Below are positions 1-9,340 of a stretch of 64,000 nucleotides of DNA, one piece after another (the first letter of the stretch is position 1; every line of letters starts with the position of its first letter). The stretch comes from an uncultured Lachnospiraceae bacterium. Lineage in GTDB: Bacteria; Bacillota; Clostridia; Lachnospirales; Lachnospiraceae. The notes beneath the pieces were generated by a model that saw only the letters and a program-made list of their open reading frames with translations, ran no database searches and was not told the origin of the DNA. The stretch is taken from positions 150,741 to 214,740 of the forward strand of contig CAMKQH010000002.1 of NCBI GenBank assembly GCA_946414885.1. The letters run 5' to 3'. The position numbers and the translations under genes were made by a program.

Positions 1-39
1 TTATATTTTTCACTATAAGAAATATCCAAGAGTAAAGGC

Positions 40-398
40 CGTGAGGAAGAAGAGTACGCTAGAGACCGCCTGACAGAGAAGATGCCTGCCTTCTAAGACC
101 TAACCGGGGAGATTTATCCAAGGGGAGAGGAATGAAGGCGCTGTGAGGGCATTTGAGGAAAGGAAAGCGGAAGGTAGCTTCGGAGCCGGAGAGCTGAACA
201 AGCCGGGATGCGCTGAATGCCAGCGCTGTGGATTCAGTAGGCTTTCACGAGTGATTCCCGTTACAGGATCAGACTTTGAACTGAGCATTCAGGAGAAGTC
301 ATGGAGAGGATGGTCGTGAGGCCTTCCGAAAACAAAGGTGGTACCGCGTGAATAACGCCCTTTGCAAACCAATCGTTTGCAGAGGGCGTGTTTTTTTA
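40..398 (+). promoter_or_regulatory. T-box leader of valS (tRNA-Val sensing)
   Basis: The leader carries the conserved T-box core (AAAGGTGGTACCGCG, 334-348) followed by a strong terminator: arms 355-369 and 375-389 and a T-run at 391-397. The TGGT at 339-342 would pair with a tRNA 3' end whose discriminator is A, as in tRNA-Val. The 5' part (GAAGAGTA-like start near 49) fits Stem I. By family knowledge, uncharged tRNA-Val stabilises the antiterminator and lets valS be transcribed. I could not place the specifier codon with confidence; valine is assigned from the downstream gene and the TGGT match. Confidence 0.9.
355..397 (+). terminator. T-box regulated intrinsic terminator
   Basis: A 15-bp hairpin (355-369 with 375-389, one unpaired position per arm) is followed by seven T. 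It overlaps the 3' side of the antiterminator, the standard T-box arrangement. Confidence 0.9.
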
Positions 399-497
399 CG
401 ATCTTTTGCAGACTTAATGCGGATTGAAGCGACGGCCAATGGGGACGGAGCCAATGAAGCAAAAATATCGCGAAGCGATTCAGACAGGAGGAGTAAA

Positions 498-3158
498 ATG
501 AGTAAGGAACTGGCAAAAACCTATGATCCTCAAGGCATTGAGGACAAACTCTACCAGAAATGGCTCGACAAGAAGTATTTTCACGCGGAGGTGGATCATT
601 CAAAGACTCCCTTCACCATCGTGATCCCGCCCCCAAACATTACGGGACAGCTCCACATGGGGCATGCGCTTGACAATACCATGCAGGACATCCTGATCCG
701 TTTTAAGAGAATGCAGGGATATAATGCCCTTTGGCAGCCCGGCACCGATCATGCTTCCATCGCGACGGAGGTCAAGATCATTGAGAAACTGAAAGAGCAG
801 GGCATCGATAAGCATGATCTCGGCAGAGAGAAGTTTCTTGAGCGTGCATGGGAGTGGAAGAAAGAGTACGGCGGACGCATCATTTCCCAGCTGAAGAAGA
901 TGGGTTCTTCCTGCGACTGGGACAGAGAGCGCTTCACCATGGACGAGGGCTGCAATAAGGCCGTGACCGAAGTGTTCGTTAAGATGCATGAAAAAGGCTA
1001 TATCTATAAGGGTTCCAGGATCATCAACTGGTGTCCCGTTTGTAATACCTCTATCTCTGACGCGGAGGTTGTTTATGAGGAGCAGGCCGGACATTTCTGG
1101 CACATCAAGTACCCCATCATGAACGAGGACGGTACGCCCTCCACGACGGAGTTCCTGACCTTTGCGACCACCCGTCCTGAGACCATGCTCGGCGATACTG
1201 CAGTAGCCATCCATCCCGAGGATGAGAGGTACCAGCACCTGATCGGCAAGAAGGTGATGCTTCCTCTCATGAACCGCGTGATCCCCGTTGTTACGGATTC
1301 CTACGTAGACAGGGAGTTTGGTACCGGCGTCGTAAAGATCACGCCCGCACATGACCCGAACGACTTTGAGGTTGGCAAGCGTCATAACCTGCCCGTGATC
1401 AACGTGATGAATGATGATGCGACCATCAACCAGAACGGCGGAAAGTTCGCCGGCATGGATCGTTACGAAGCAAGAGCCGCCATCGTGAAGGAATTGGATG
1501 AGATGGGACTTCTCGTAAAGATCGAGGATCACGTTCACAACGTAGGCACCCATGACAGATGTAAGACCACCATCGAGCCCATGGTAAAAGAGCAGTGGTT
1601 CGTAAAGATGGACGAGCTGATCAAGCCTGCCGTTGAAGCAGTAAAGACCGGCGACATCAAGCTCATACCTGAGCGCATGGAGAAGACTTATTATAACTGG
1701 ACCGACAACATCCGCGACTGGTGTATCAGCCGTCAGCTTTGGTGGGGTCACAGAATTCCCGCATATTACTGCGACAAGTGCGGCGAGATCGTTGTTGCCG
1801 CTGAGGAGCCGAAGGTTTGTCCCAAGTGTGGCTGCGAGCACTTCACGCAGGATCCTGATACGCTGGATACTTGGTTCTCCTCTGCACTCTGGCCATTTGA
1901 GACGCTGGGCTGGCCTGAGAAGACGGAGGATCTGAAGTACTTCTATCCCACGGACGTGCTGGTAACCGGTTATGACATCATCTTCTTCTGGGTTATCCGC
2001 ATGATCTTCTCCGGATTCGAGCAGATGGGCGAGAAGCCTTTCAAGACCGTATTGTTCCATGGTTTGGTTCGTGACAGCCAGGGCCGCAAGATGAGTAAGT
2101 CCCTTGGCAACGGCATTGATCCTCTCGAGATCATCGAGAAGTACGGCGCTGACGCGCTTCGCCTTACCCTGATCACCGGCAACGCGCCCGGAAATGACAT
2201 GAGATTCTATTACGAGAGAGTGGAAAACTCCCGTAACTTTGCAAATAAGGTATGGAACGCTTCCCGTTTCATCATGATGAACATGGACGGAAAGACCGTG
2301 ACCACTCCTGCGGAAAGCGAATTGCAACCCGTTGACAAGTGGATCCTGTCCAAGCTCAATACCTTGGTGAAGGACGTTACCGACAACATGGAGAGCTTCG
2401 AGCTTGGCATTGCGGTTCAGAAGGTTTATGACTTCATTTGGGATGAGTTCTGTGACTGGTACATTGAGATGGTAAAGCCCCGTCTTTACAACACGGATGA
2501 TGCCGTTAGCCAGAACGCGGCGCTTTGGACCTTGAAGACCGTTCTGATCGACGCGCTGAAGCTTCTTCATCCTTACATGCCGTTCATTACGGAAGAAATC
2601 TTCTGCACGCTGCAGAGCGAGGAAGAGTCCATCATGATCAGCAAGTGGCCCGTTTACGACGAGGCAAGAAATTACGCGAAGGAAGAGAAGGCCATCGAGA
2701 TCATTAAGGAAGCCGTTCGCGGCATCCGTAACGTTCGCAGCGAGATGAACGTGGCACCTTCCAGAAAGGCGAGCGTTCACCTGGTGAGTGAGGACGCTGA
2801 GATCCGTCAGGTATTCACGGAAGGCAAGTTGTTCTTTGCTTCCCTCGCATATGCGAATGAAGTATTTATTCAGGAAGACAAGACCGGCATCGCGGACGAC
2901 GCCGTTTCCGTGGTGATCGCAGGTGCTACGCTTTACATTCCTTTTGCGGAGCTGGTTGACATTTCCGCGGAGATCGAGAGACTCGAGAAGGAGCAAAAGC
3001 GTCTCGAGGGTGAGCTCGCCAGAGTTAACGGAATGCTTTCCAACGAGAGATTCATCTCCAAGGCACCTGAAGCCAAGATCGCTGAAGAGAAGGAAAAACT
3101 TACAAAGTACACCAACATGATGGAGCAGGTGAAGACGAGACTTTCCCAGCTGCGGTAA
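498..3158 (+). CDS. valS: Valyl-tRNA synthetase
   Basis: Class I aminoacyl-tRNA synthetase that charges tRNA-Val with valine in the cytoplasm and edits misactivated threonine. The 886-residue product has the HIGH-type motif HMGH early in the Rossmann fold, KMSKS in [10 protein letters not shown], an editing (CP1) insertion containing the [10 protein letters not shown] signature, a zinc-ribbon-like pair of CxxC motifs (CDKC, CPKC), and a C-terminal coiled-coil arm rich in E, K and R. Length is normal for the family. I chose the ATG at 498 because a good AGGAG box lies just upstream; the open frame continues upstream through the T-box, which is leader RNA. Expression should depend on tRNA-Val charging. 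Confidence 0.97.
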   Translation: MSKELAKTYDPQGIEDKLYQKWLDKKYFHAEVDHSKTPFTIVIPPPNITGQLHMGHALDNTMQDILIRFKRMQGYNALWQPGTDHASIATEVKIIEKLKEQGIDKHDLGREKFLERAWEWKKEYGGRIISQLKKMGSSCDWDRERFTMDEGCNKAVTEVFVKMHEKGYIYKGSRIINWCPVCNTSISDAEVVYEEQAGHFWHIKYPIMNEDGTPSTTEFLTFATTRPETMLGDTAVAIHPEDERYQHLIGKKVMLPLMNRVIPVVTDSYVDREFGTGVVKITPAHDPNDFEVGKRHNLPVINVMNDDATINQNGGKFAGMDRYEARAAIVKELDEMGLLVKIEDHVHNVGTHDRCKTTIEPMVKEQWFVKMDELIKPAVEAVKTGDIKLIPERMEKTYYNWTDNIRDWCISRQLWWGHRIPAYYCDKCGEIVVAAEEPKVCPKCGCEHFTQDPDTLDTWFSSALWPFETLGWPEKTEDLKYFYPTDVLVTGYDIIFFWVIRMIFSGFEQMGEKPFKTVLFHGLVRDSQGRKMSKSLGNGIDPLEIIEKYGADALRLTLITGNAPGNDMRFYYERVENSRNFANKVWNASRFIMMNMDGKTVTTPAESELQPVDKWILSKLNTLVKDVTDNMESFELGIAVQKVYDFIWDEFCDWYIEMVKPRLYNTDDAVSQNAALWTLKTVLIDALKLLHPYMPFITEEIFCTLQSEEESIMISKWPVYDEARNYAKEEKAIEIIKEAVRGIRNVRSEMNVAPSRKASVHLVSEDAEIRQVFTEGKLFFASLAYANEVFIQEDKTGIADDAVSVVIAGATLYIPFAELVDISAEIERLEKEQKRLEGELARVNGMLSNERFISKAPEAKIAEEKEKLTKYTNMMEQVKTRLSQLR

Positions 3159-3191
3159 AGCATGAATTGGTACTGGATGACAGGTATAAAA

Positions 3192-4619
3192 ATGATTAGG
3201 CAAGAGATCAAGACATATGAGGAGGCCGTGGAATATTTGTTGAATATTCCACGGTTCACGAAGAAAAACAGCATGGAGGATACCAAGGCGTTCCTGGGAC
3301 GCCTTGGGAATCCGGATCGGGATCTGAAGATCCTGCACGTGGCAGGCACAAACGGCAAGGGAAGCGTTTGTGCCTACTTGCGGTATATGCTGGAGGAGGC
3401 GGGATATGCCGTTTGCTCCTTTACGTCGCCGCATCTGGTGGACGTGAGGGAGAGGTTTCTCATCCGCGGGGAAATGGTGGGCAAGGAAGATTTCCTGAAA
3501 GCCTTTCTCGCGATCTATGATCTGATTCCGTGGGAGATCCTTGCAAAGGAGGACGTCTTTAACGAGGAGGGGAAGCTTCCGGAAGGATTCTACCATCCCA
3601 CTTTTTTTGAGTATTTGTTCTTTATGGCAATGCTTCTTTTCCGAGAGGCAAAGCCAGATTACTGCATTTTGGAGACGGGACTGGGCGGACGATTGGATGC
3701 CACGAATTCCGTTGGGAAAAAGGAGCTTTCCATCATCACGAGGATCAGTTTGGATCACATGGAATACCTTGGTGACACGGTGGAAAAAATCGCCGGGGAG
3801 AAGGCAGGGATCATCGCTGCCGGAACTCCCGTGATCTATTTGGACGACGAAAAAAACGTAAGCGCGGTATTTGTCGAAAGGGCGAAAGAACTTGGCGCCA
3901 AGGCTTGTCCTGCGTCGAAAAATGACTATGCGTTAATAAAATTTCAGAATAAAAACATTGATTTTTCTTTACGTACTCGTTATTATAAAGATATTAGCGT
4001 GACTCTGCACACGGCGGCTCTGTATCAGATGGAGAACGCCGCTTTGGCCGTGCGCGCACTTGAGGAGCTCGACAAGGGACGCACCGTAAGGGCGGAGCAC
4101 GTGATCGCCGGATTGGCAAAATGCTTCTGGCCTGGCAGGATGGAGGAGATTGCGAAGGACGTGTTCGTGGACGGTGCGCACAATGAAGATGGCGTGCGGG
4201 CATTCCTCGAATCCGTAAGGGCGGACGGCTGGCAGGGAGAGAGAATCCTGCTGTTTTCTGCCGTAAAGGATAAGCAGTTTGAAAAAATGTTGGGAAAGAT
4301 CATATCTTCCCGATTGTTTACAAAGGTATTCCTCACGCACGTAGACTCGGGACGCGCTACGAAGACGGAAGTCTTGGAGGAAGTAACGGCCCGCCTTCTC
4401 AAGGAGAGTTATGCGGGTGAAGAGGAGAAGCGTTTGGAGACGGGAACCTATGAGAACGTCCTGCAGGCGCTGGGGGACTTACTGGAGAAGAAGCAGGCGC
4501 TGCAAAGGATCTATATTGCCGGCAGTCTTTATCTCGTAGGTGAAGTGAAAGCAAGTTTAGGAGTTTTGAAAGATGATCAATTTCGAAGAAGAACTGAAGA
4601 AGTTCCATCCGAGCACTGA
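3192..4619 (+). CDS. folC: Folylpolyglutamate synthase / dihydrofolate synthase
   Basis: Mur-ligase-like ATP enzyme that adds glutamate to folates, and in many bacteria also makes dihydrofolate from dihydropteroate. The P-loop HVAGTNGKGSVCAYL, the SFTSPHL motif and ETGLGGRLDATN are all present, as is the C-terminal domain carrying VDGAHN. About 475 residues. It follows valS by 33 bases, so probably shares its transcript, an arrangement common in Clostridia. No start has a convincing ribosome site; the ATG at 3192 fits family N-termini better than the one at 3162. The end overlaps the next small gene by 47 bases. Confidence 0.93.
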   Translation: MIRQEIKTYEEAVEYLLNIPRFTKKNSMEDTKAFLGRLGNPDRDLKILHVAGTNGKGSVCAYLRYMLEEAGYAVCSFTSPHLVDVRERFLIRGEMVGKEDFLKAFLAIYDLIPWEILAKEDVFNEEGKLPEGFYHPTFFEYLFFMAMLLFREAKPDYCILETGLGGRLDATNSVGKKELSIITRISLDHMEYLGDTVEKIAGEKAGIIAAGTPVIYLDDEKNVSAVFVERAKELGAKACPASKNDYALIKFQNKNIDFSLRTRYYKDISVTLHTAALYQMENAALAVRALEELDKGRTVRAEHVIAGLAKCFWPGRMEEIAKDVFVDGAHNEDGVRAFLESVRADGWQGERILLFSAVKDKQFEKMLGKIISSRLFTKVFLTHVDSGRATKTEVLEEVTARLLKESYAGEEEKRLETGTYENVLQALGDLLEKKQALQRIYIAGSLYLVGEVKASLGVLKDDQFRRRTEEVPSEH

Positions 4620-4740
4620 GGTGGAAGAAATTCAAGATGACATATATAACCGGAGCGCGACGGACATTGCGGGCGTGTTTGAGCAGATGTTCGTGCGGAA
4701 GGAAGAAGTGCAGCAACAGGAGCAGATGATAGGAGGTTGA
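4573..4740 (+). CDS. Small acidic protein overlapping folC, unknown function
   Basis: A 55-residue frame starts at an ATG inside the 3' end of folC, behind a clean AGGAG at 4559-4563, and stops (TGA 4738-4740) two bases before the ATG of the next gene; the next gene's AGGAGG box lies within its last codons. The protein begins MINFEEELKKFHPS and is rich in E, D, Q and K with no membrane segment or known motif. Overlap at one end, tight spacing at the other and a strong ribosome site support a translated, coupled gene. Function is not known to me. Confidence 0.7.
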   Translation: MINFEEELKKFHPSTEVEEIQDDIYNRSATDIAGVFEQMFVRKEEVQQQEQMIGG

Positions 4741-4742
4741 GC

Positions 4743-6158
4743 ATGGTTTGTTACCAGTGCGGTTGCCAACTGTCTGAGCAGGATTACTGTACCTCTTGCG
4801 GTGCGGACGTGTCCTTGTACAAAAAGATCATATGCCTGTCCAACCATTATTACAACGAGGGCTTGGAGAAGGCCAAGGTCAGGGATCTGACCGGTGCCAT
4901 AGACAGTTTGGAACACAGCTTAAAATATTATAGCAGAAACGTAGAAGCCAGAAACCTTTTGGGTCTGGTATATTATGAGATTGGGGAAAGCACGGAGGCC
5001 ATGAGCGAATGGATCCTCAGCATGAACGTGGAACCCAAGAAAAACATTGCGTCGGATTACATTCAGCGGATTCAGAACAATCCTTCCAGATATGACGTAA
5101 TCCGGCAGACCATGAAGAAGTTTAATCAGGCACTTTCCTATTGCCAGCAGGGCAGTAAGGATCTCGCCGTGATCCAGCTTAAGAAGGTTCTTTCCCTGAG
5201 TCCCAGATTTATCAAGGCGCACTTGCTTCTCGCCTTGTTACATATTGACAACGAGGATTGGGAAAAGGCCAGACGCGAGTTGAACAAGACGCTCGCCATC
5301 GACCGCGGAAATACCCAGGCGCTTCTCTACATGCAGGAAGTGGACAAGATGCTGGCGCCTGACGACATTGAAAAGAATGACAAGAAGCGCAAGAAGGAAG
5401 AGACGGTCCGCTATCAGAGCGATAATGAAGTCATCATCCAGCCTGCCAATCTTGCGGAAGGGACCAGGGGCGGTTTGGCCACGATCCTGAACGTGTTTAT
5501 TGGCCTGGTGCTCGGCGCTGCCGCAATGTATTTCCTTGTGCTTCCGGCGAACCGTAAGGCAGCGCAGGACGAAGCCCAGGAACGGGTGGAATCTATTGCG
5601 GGACAGCTGGATTCCAAGACGAACCAGATCCAGCAGTTGGAAAACCAGGTGAAGGCATTGGAAGCCGCAAAGGCCCAGTTGGAAGAGGACCTGGACGTTT
5701 ATGAGGGAAATGAAGGCAAGCTCAAGGAAATGGATCAGCTCTTTGTGGCGGCATCCACGTATCTCTCCACAAAGGACGTAAGCCAGACGGCTGAGCGTTT
5801 GGATCACGTGCGTGAAACGATCAAGATTGAGGACACCTCAGAGGAATTCCAAAGTCTGTATAATTCGCTGCTGGCGCTGATCGGACCAGAGCTCGCGCAG
5901 ACCTATCGCGATTCCGGATACGTATCCTTCAGAAACAAGGATTACGGTTCGGCCATCGAGAGTTATTCCAAGGCCGTTTATTATGATCCCAACAATGCTG
6001 ACGCGCTTTTGGAACTGGGAGACGCTTACCGCATGAATGAGGATTCGGTGAATGCGGTGACAATCTACAATCGCGTGATCGAACTGTTCCCGGAATCGGA
6101 TACGGCAAGACGCGCAAAGCAGTGGCTTCATGACTATAGTGAAGGCGACACGGAATAA
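4743..6158 (+). CDS. Zinc-ribbon, TPR and coiled-coil membrane protein
   Basis: A 471-residue protein of unknown role. It opens with a zinc ribbon (CYQCGC then CTSCGA), has two or three TPR-like helical repeats (about residues 25-220), a charged linker, one transmembrane segment (about 240-265, FIGLVLGAAAMYFLVL), a coiled coil rich in Q, E and K, and a second TPR block near the C-terminus (YRDSGYVSFRNKDYGSAIESY). The ATG at 4743 is six bases after a perfect AGGAGG; an earlier in-frame TTG at 4737 is less likely. The plan suggests a cytoplasmic sensing or scaffolding head, a membrane anchor and an outer repeat domain, but no substrate can be named. Confidence 0.88.
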   Translation: MVCYQCGCQLSEQDYCTSCGADVSLYKKIICLSNHYYNEGLEKAKVRDLTGAIDSLEHSLKYYSRNVEARNLLGLVYYEIGESTEAMSEWILSMNVEPKKNIASDYIQRIQNNPSRYDVIRQTMKKFNQALSYCQQGSKDLAVIQLKKVLSLSPRFIKAHLLLALLHIDNEDWEKARRELNKTLAIDRGNTQALLYMQEVDKMLAPDDIEKNDKKRKKEETVRYQSDNEVIIQPANLAEGTRGGLATILNVFIGLVLGAAAMYFLVLPANRKAAQDEAQERVESIAGQLDSKTNQIQQLENQVKALEAAKAQLEEDLDVYEGNEGKLKEMDQLFVAASTYLSTKDVSQTAERLDHVRETIKIEDTSEEFQSLYNSLLALIGPELAQTYRDSGYVSFRNKDYGSAIESYSKAVYYDPNNADALLELGDAYRMNEDSVNAVTIYNRVIELFPESDTARRAKQWLHDYSEGDTE

Positions 6159-6212
6159 CGCATGCCGTGCATGGCGCGAAAGTACAAAAGAAATCAAATA
6201 CCTTACGAAAGA

Positions 6213-6245
6213 AGAAAGCTGACGGGAGATTCCCGCCGGCTTTCT
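6213..6245 (+). terminator. Hairpin after the TPR gene
   Basis: Arms of about 15 bp (6213-6227 and 6231-6245, one mismatch and one wobble) surround a 3-base loop. There is no good T-run, so termination may be weak or the structure may instead only separate the spoIIA transcript. Confidence 0.5.
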
Positions 6246-6257
6246 TGTGCGTTCGGG

Positions 6258-6279
6258 AGAATTTTTTGCATTCCGGAAT
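6258..6279 (+). promoter_or_regulatory. Candidate sigma-H type promoter of spoIIA
   Basis: AGAATTT (6258-6264) matches six of seven positions of the AGGAWWT box; GGAAT (6275-6279) follows after 10 bases. spoIIA is under Spo0A and sigma-H in Bacillus, so the site is expected here, but the match is imperfect and no Spo0A box was pinned down. Confidence 0.35.
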
Positions 6280-6311
6280 AGTTTAGCGATAAAGTAAGGA
6301 GGAATCTTGGC

Positions 6312-6614
6312 GTGGAAGAGTTTCAAGTCATCGATCATTGTCTGATGGTGAAGCTTCCAAAGGAGGTGGACCATCATCAGGCAGGGTATTATTGTCAAAA
6401 GGCAGACGCGTTCTTGTTTCAGCCGGAGGTCAATCACGTGGTCTTCGATTTTGAGGACACGGAATTTATGGATTCTTCAGGCATCGGGATCATCATGGGG
6501 CGGTACAAAAAGATCGCGCCCCTGGGGGGAAAGGTCTATGCAATCAACGTGGGAAAACAGGTCAAACGAATCCTGGACCTGTCGGGAATGAGTAAGCTTT
6601 TGGAGGTACTGTGA
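6312..6614 (+). CDS. spoIIAA: Anti-sigma-F factor antagonist
   Basis: STAS-domain protein of 100 residues that releases sigma-F from SpoIIAB in the forespore. The phosphorylated serine lies in FMDSSGIG (Ser55/Ser56). The start is GTG at 6312 with AGGAGG at 6297-6302. It is the first gene of the spoIIAA-spoIIAB-sigF operon, with one base between its stop and the next start, so translation is probably coupled. Length and motif are standard. Confidence 0.95.
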   Translation: MEEFQVIDHCLMVKLPKEVDHHQAGYYCQKADAFLFQPEVNHVVFDFEDTEFMDSSGIGIIMGRYKKIAPLGGKVYAINVGKQVKRILDLSGMSKLLEVL

Positions 6615-6615
6615 A

Positions 6616-7125
6616 GTGAACGGAAAGATGGAAAACGAAATGGAACTGCTGTTTGACGCGATATCTTATAACGAGGGGCTGGCGCGCGTTGCGGTGGCGG
6701 CATTTGTATCGAATCTGAATCCGACGCTGGAGGAACTGGCGGACGTGAAGACTGCCGTATCGGAAGCCGTGACGAATGCCATCATCCATGGTTACGGGAA
6801 CGTGGAGGGATATGCGGGAAAGGGACGACCGGTTCAGAAACCGGCAGACGGAAAAAAACCGGGTAAGGTCAGGATGCTTTGCAAGCTGGAACGAGGCGTA
6901 CTTAAGGTATTGATCGAAGACCGCGGGAAGGGGATCGTAAACGTGGGAAAGGCCATGGAGCCACTGTTTACCACGCGGCCGGACCTGGAGCGCTCCGGCA
7001 TGGGTTTCGCGTTCATGGAAGCCTTCATGGATGATCTTCAGGTGGAGAGCGCGCCAGGCGTTGGGACCATCGTGCGAATGCAAAAGAAGATGACAAATGA
7101 TCCCTGGATCGAGGTTGCGCAGTAG
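6616..7125 (+). CDS. spoIIAB: Anti-sigma-F factor, serine kinase
   Basis: GHKL-fold kinase that binds sigma-F and phosphorylates SpoIIAA. The ATP site motifs are visible: N box EAVTNAIIHGYG, G1 box EDRGKGI and G2 box RSGMGFAFME. At 169 residues it is some 20 longer than Bacillus SpoIIAB; the extra residues lie in a loop around GKGRPVQKPADGKKPGK between the N and G1 boxes. The GTG start at 6616 uses the GGAGG at 6602-6606. Confidence 0.94.
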   Translation: MNGKMENEMELLFDAISYNEGLARVAVAAFVSNLNPTLEELADVKTAVSEAVTNAIIHGYGNVEGYAGKGRPVQKPADGKKPGKVRMLCKLERGVLKVLIEDRGKGIVNVGKAMEPLFTTRPDLERSGMGFAFMEAFMDDLQVESAPGVGTIVRMQKKMTNDPWIEVAQ

Positions 7126-7127
7126 CC

Positions 7128-7892
7128 ATGGAAGACAGGTCAGTACGGAATCAGGATGCACTGAATGAGGAAAGAAAAGCGAGGGAAGTACTGATCGAAA
7201 ACAATTTGGGGCTTGTCCGGCACGTGGCAAAGCGCTTTGCCGGGAGGGGGACGGAGCTGGAGGATTTGATTCAGATCGGAACGATTGGGCTGATCAAGGC
7301 CGTAGACCGTTTTGACGGAGATCTGGGGCTTGCGTTTTCCACGCATGCCGTGCCATGGATCATGGGGGAAATAAGGCAGTTCCTTCGGGATGACGGGCCG
7401 GTCAAGATCGCAAGGTCCATCCGGGAAAATGCCGCGGCGCTAAAAAGAATCCGCGACCGGGAGTATGCGAAGCATGGCAGGGAGCCGGGACTTTTGGAGC
7501 TTGCAAGGGAAGCAGGGATGCGCAGGGAGGACGTAATCCTTGCCCTGGAGGCAACGGGTGCCGTGCTCTCCCTAGAGGGTACGGCGGTTGGCGCGGATGG
7601 GGAAATGACGCCATTGGCAGACCGGATCACGGAATATGGCGGAGGAAACGTTGGGTTGGCGGAAGGGAAAATTGGTCCTCTGGATCCGGAAAAGGAGCGG
7701 CTGATCGACCATATTACGCTAAAACAGCTTTGGGGATGTCTGGAACCGGAAGAAAAAAGACTTCTTTTTTATCGCTTTTACCGGGACGCTTCACAGGCGG
7801 AAACCGCAAAAATACTGGGCGTAAGCCAGGTACAGGTGAGCAGGAGGGAGCAAAAAATACTGAAAAAACTGCGAGAGATGATAAAATCTTAA
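7128..7892 (+). CDS. sigF: RNA polymerase sigma-F factor
   Basis: First forespore-specific sigma factor, 254 residues. Region 2 contains LEDLIQIGTIGLIKAVDRFD and FSTHAVPWIMGEIRQFLRDD; region 4 ends with a helix-turn-helix (AETAKILGVSQVQVSRRE). It starts two bases after the spoIIAB stop with only a weak ribosome site, consistent with coupling to the anti-sigma gene. Sigma-G is similar, but the position directly after spoIIAA-spoIIAB identifies this one as sigma-F. Confidence 0.95.
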   Translation: MEDRSVRNQDALNEERKAREVLIENNLGLVRHVAKRFAGRGTELEDLIQIGTIGLIKAVDRFDGDLGLAFSTHAVPWIMGEIRQFLRDDGPVKIARSIRENAAALKRIRDREYAKHGREPGLLELAREAGMRREDVILALEATGAVLSLEGTAVGADGEMTPLADRITEYGGGNVGLAEGKIGPLDPEKERLIDHITLKQLWGCLEPEEKRLLFYRFYRDASQAETAKILGVSQVQVSRREQKILKKLREMIKS

Positions 7893-7969
7893 AGCTAGGA
7901 CTATCTTTTTTTGGAAAAATGAAGTAAAATAGAATAGCATGTGATTATCATCGCTAGAAAGAGGAGTCT

Positions 7970-9274
7970 ATGAAACGCACGAAAGAAAAGAAAAACTACG
8001 ATGAAGTGGAATTAGAAGTAGTCGACGAAGAACAAGACGGCGTGGATGGGGAAGAACTGGAAGAATATGAAGGGGAACCCTCCGACGAAGAGTATTCTGA
8101 CGAAGATTACGTGGAAGAAGAATACGAGGAATACGACGAGGGCTTTGACGAGGAAGATGGCGGCGAGGAATACGTGGAATACGCGGACGAGCCTGAGAAA
8201 AAGAATCCTTACAGCGGTCCCCTGACAATCCTTGGAATGCTTCTGCTGCTTGCAGTCGTTGCCTTGATCGGGGCGCATATGTACTTTAAGTACTGGAGTC
8301 CGGAGGCAAGAGAGGCTGCGTCCGGCGGGAAAGTGGACGAAGAGGCACTCCAGGCGGCCGTAAACGAGGCAGTCCTGGCGAAGGAACAGGAAATGCAGGG
8401 GAGGTTGCTTGAGGAGTATGCACAGGGACTCAGCGTTGGTGAGCAGCAGGTGCTCGACATGTTCCGTCAGAATCTGGAGGATGGCAAGAGTCTTGTGGAT
8501 ACGCTTCGCAAGATGTATGCGGATAAGCTGGTGGTTGCGAGCGGCGGACAGTATCACTTTGTTCCGATCAACGACAAGCTGGCGAAAAACGATTACGCCA
8601 TGGAGAACCTGGTTGTCACGGGAGATGGCGAGATTCAGTACGTCCAGGGCGGTAACGTGGTTTCCTATAAGGGAATTGACGTATCGAAGTTCCAGGGTAC
8701 CATTGACTGGCCGAAGGTTGCTGCTGACGGAGTGACGTTTGCCTATATCCGCGTGGGATATCGAGGCTACGGCGAGGCCGGGAAGCTTGTGGAGGATCCC
8801 TCCGCGAAGGATAACCTTAAGGGTGCCAATGATGCAGGGATCAAGACGGGAGTATACTTCTACACCCAGGCCATCACTGAGGCAGAGGCGAAGGAAGAAG
8901 TCAACATGCTCCTGGGAATCATTAAGCCCTACCGGATCGATTGTCCCGTCGTTATTGACGTGGAGAGGGTTGCCAATTCCAGCGCGAGAATGAACAAGCT
9001 CGACAAGAAGACCAGGACCAAGATCGTAAAGGCGTTTTGCGAAGCGGTCAAGACGGGTGGTTATCGTCCCATGATCTATTGCAATCTGGAGATGGCTGCG
9101 GTAATGCTTGACATTGCCGAACTCGAAGAGTATGACAAGTGGTTTGCTTTCTATACTCCTGAGTTTTATTATCCCTATGCATACAGGGTTTGGCAGTATT
9201 CTGACAAGGGCAAGGTTCAGGGAATTGCCGGCGACGTTGACATGAACGTTGCATTTGAGCCACTTTGGAAATAA
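7970..9274 (+). CDS. Membrane-anchored GH25 muramidase with acidic N-terminus
   Basis: A 434-residue protein. Residues 1-80 are almost wholly acidic (E, D, Y runs), then comes one transmembrane helix (LTILGMLLLLAVVALIGAHMY), an extracellular helical linker, and a lysozyme-type glycoside hydrolase family 25 domain from about residue 232. GIDVSKFQG and VVIDVERV carry the expected catalytic Asp and Glu. The acidic tail should face the cytoplasm and the hydrolase the outside, or the intermembrane space of an engulfed forespore. It sits between sigF and spoVAA, where Bacillus has no such gene, so a role in spore peptidoglycan remodelling is inferred. The ATG at 7970 follows GAGGAG. Confidence 0.9.
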   Translation: MKRTKEKKNYDEVELEVVDEEQDGVDGEELEEYEGEPSDEEYSDEDYVEEEYEEYDEGFDEEDGGEEYVEYADEPEKKNPYSGPLTILGMLLLLAVVALIGAHMYFKYWSPEAREAASGGKVDEEALQAAVNEAVLAKEQEMQGRLLEEYAQGLSVGEQQVLDMFRQNLEDGKSLVDTLRKMYADKLVVASGGQYHFVPINDKLAKNDYAMENLVVTGDGEIQYVQGGNVVSYKGIDVSKFQGTIDWPKVAADGVTFAYIRVGYRGYGEAGKLVEDPSAKDNLKGANDAGIKTGVYFYTQAITEAEAKEEVNMLLGIIKPYRIDCPVVIDVERVANSSARMNKLDKKTRTKIVKAFCEAVKTGGYRPMIYCNLEMAAVMLDIAELEEYDKWFAFYTPEFYYPYAYRVWQYSDKGKVQGIAGDVDMNVAFEPLWK

Positions 9275-9340
9275 AATATGCATAAAATGAAGGCATTCAG
9301 GAAATGCTGAGGGAAAACCAAGGCTGCGAGGAATGCTTTC

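Noticed and set aside
348..497. Upstream extension of valS
   Set aside because: It would translate the T-box terminator; ATG 498 has the ribosome site.
600..3758. Minus-strand open frame of 1052 codons opposite valS
   Set aside because: valS on the plus strand is unambiguous; the minus frame has no family motif, no ribosome site and arises from codon bias.
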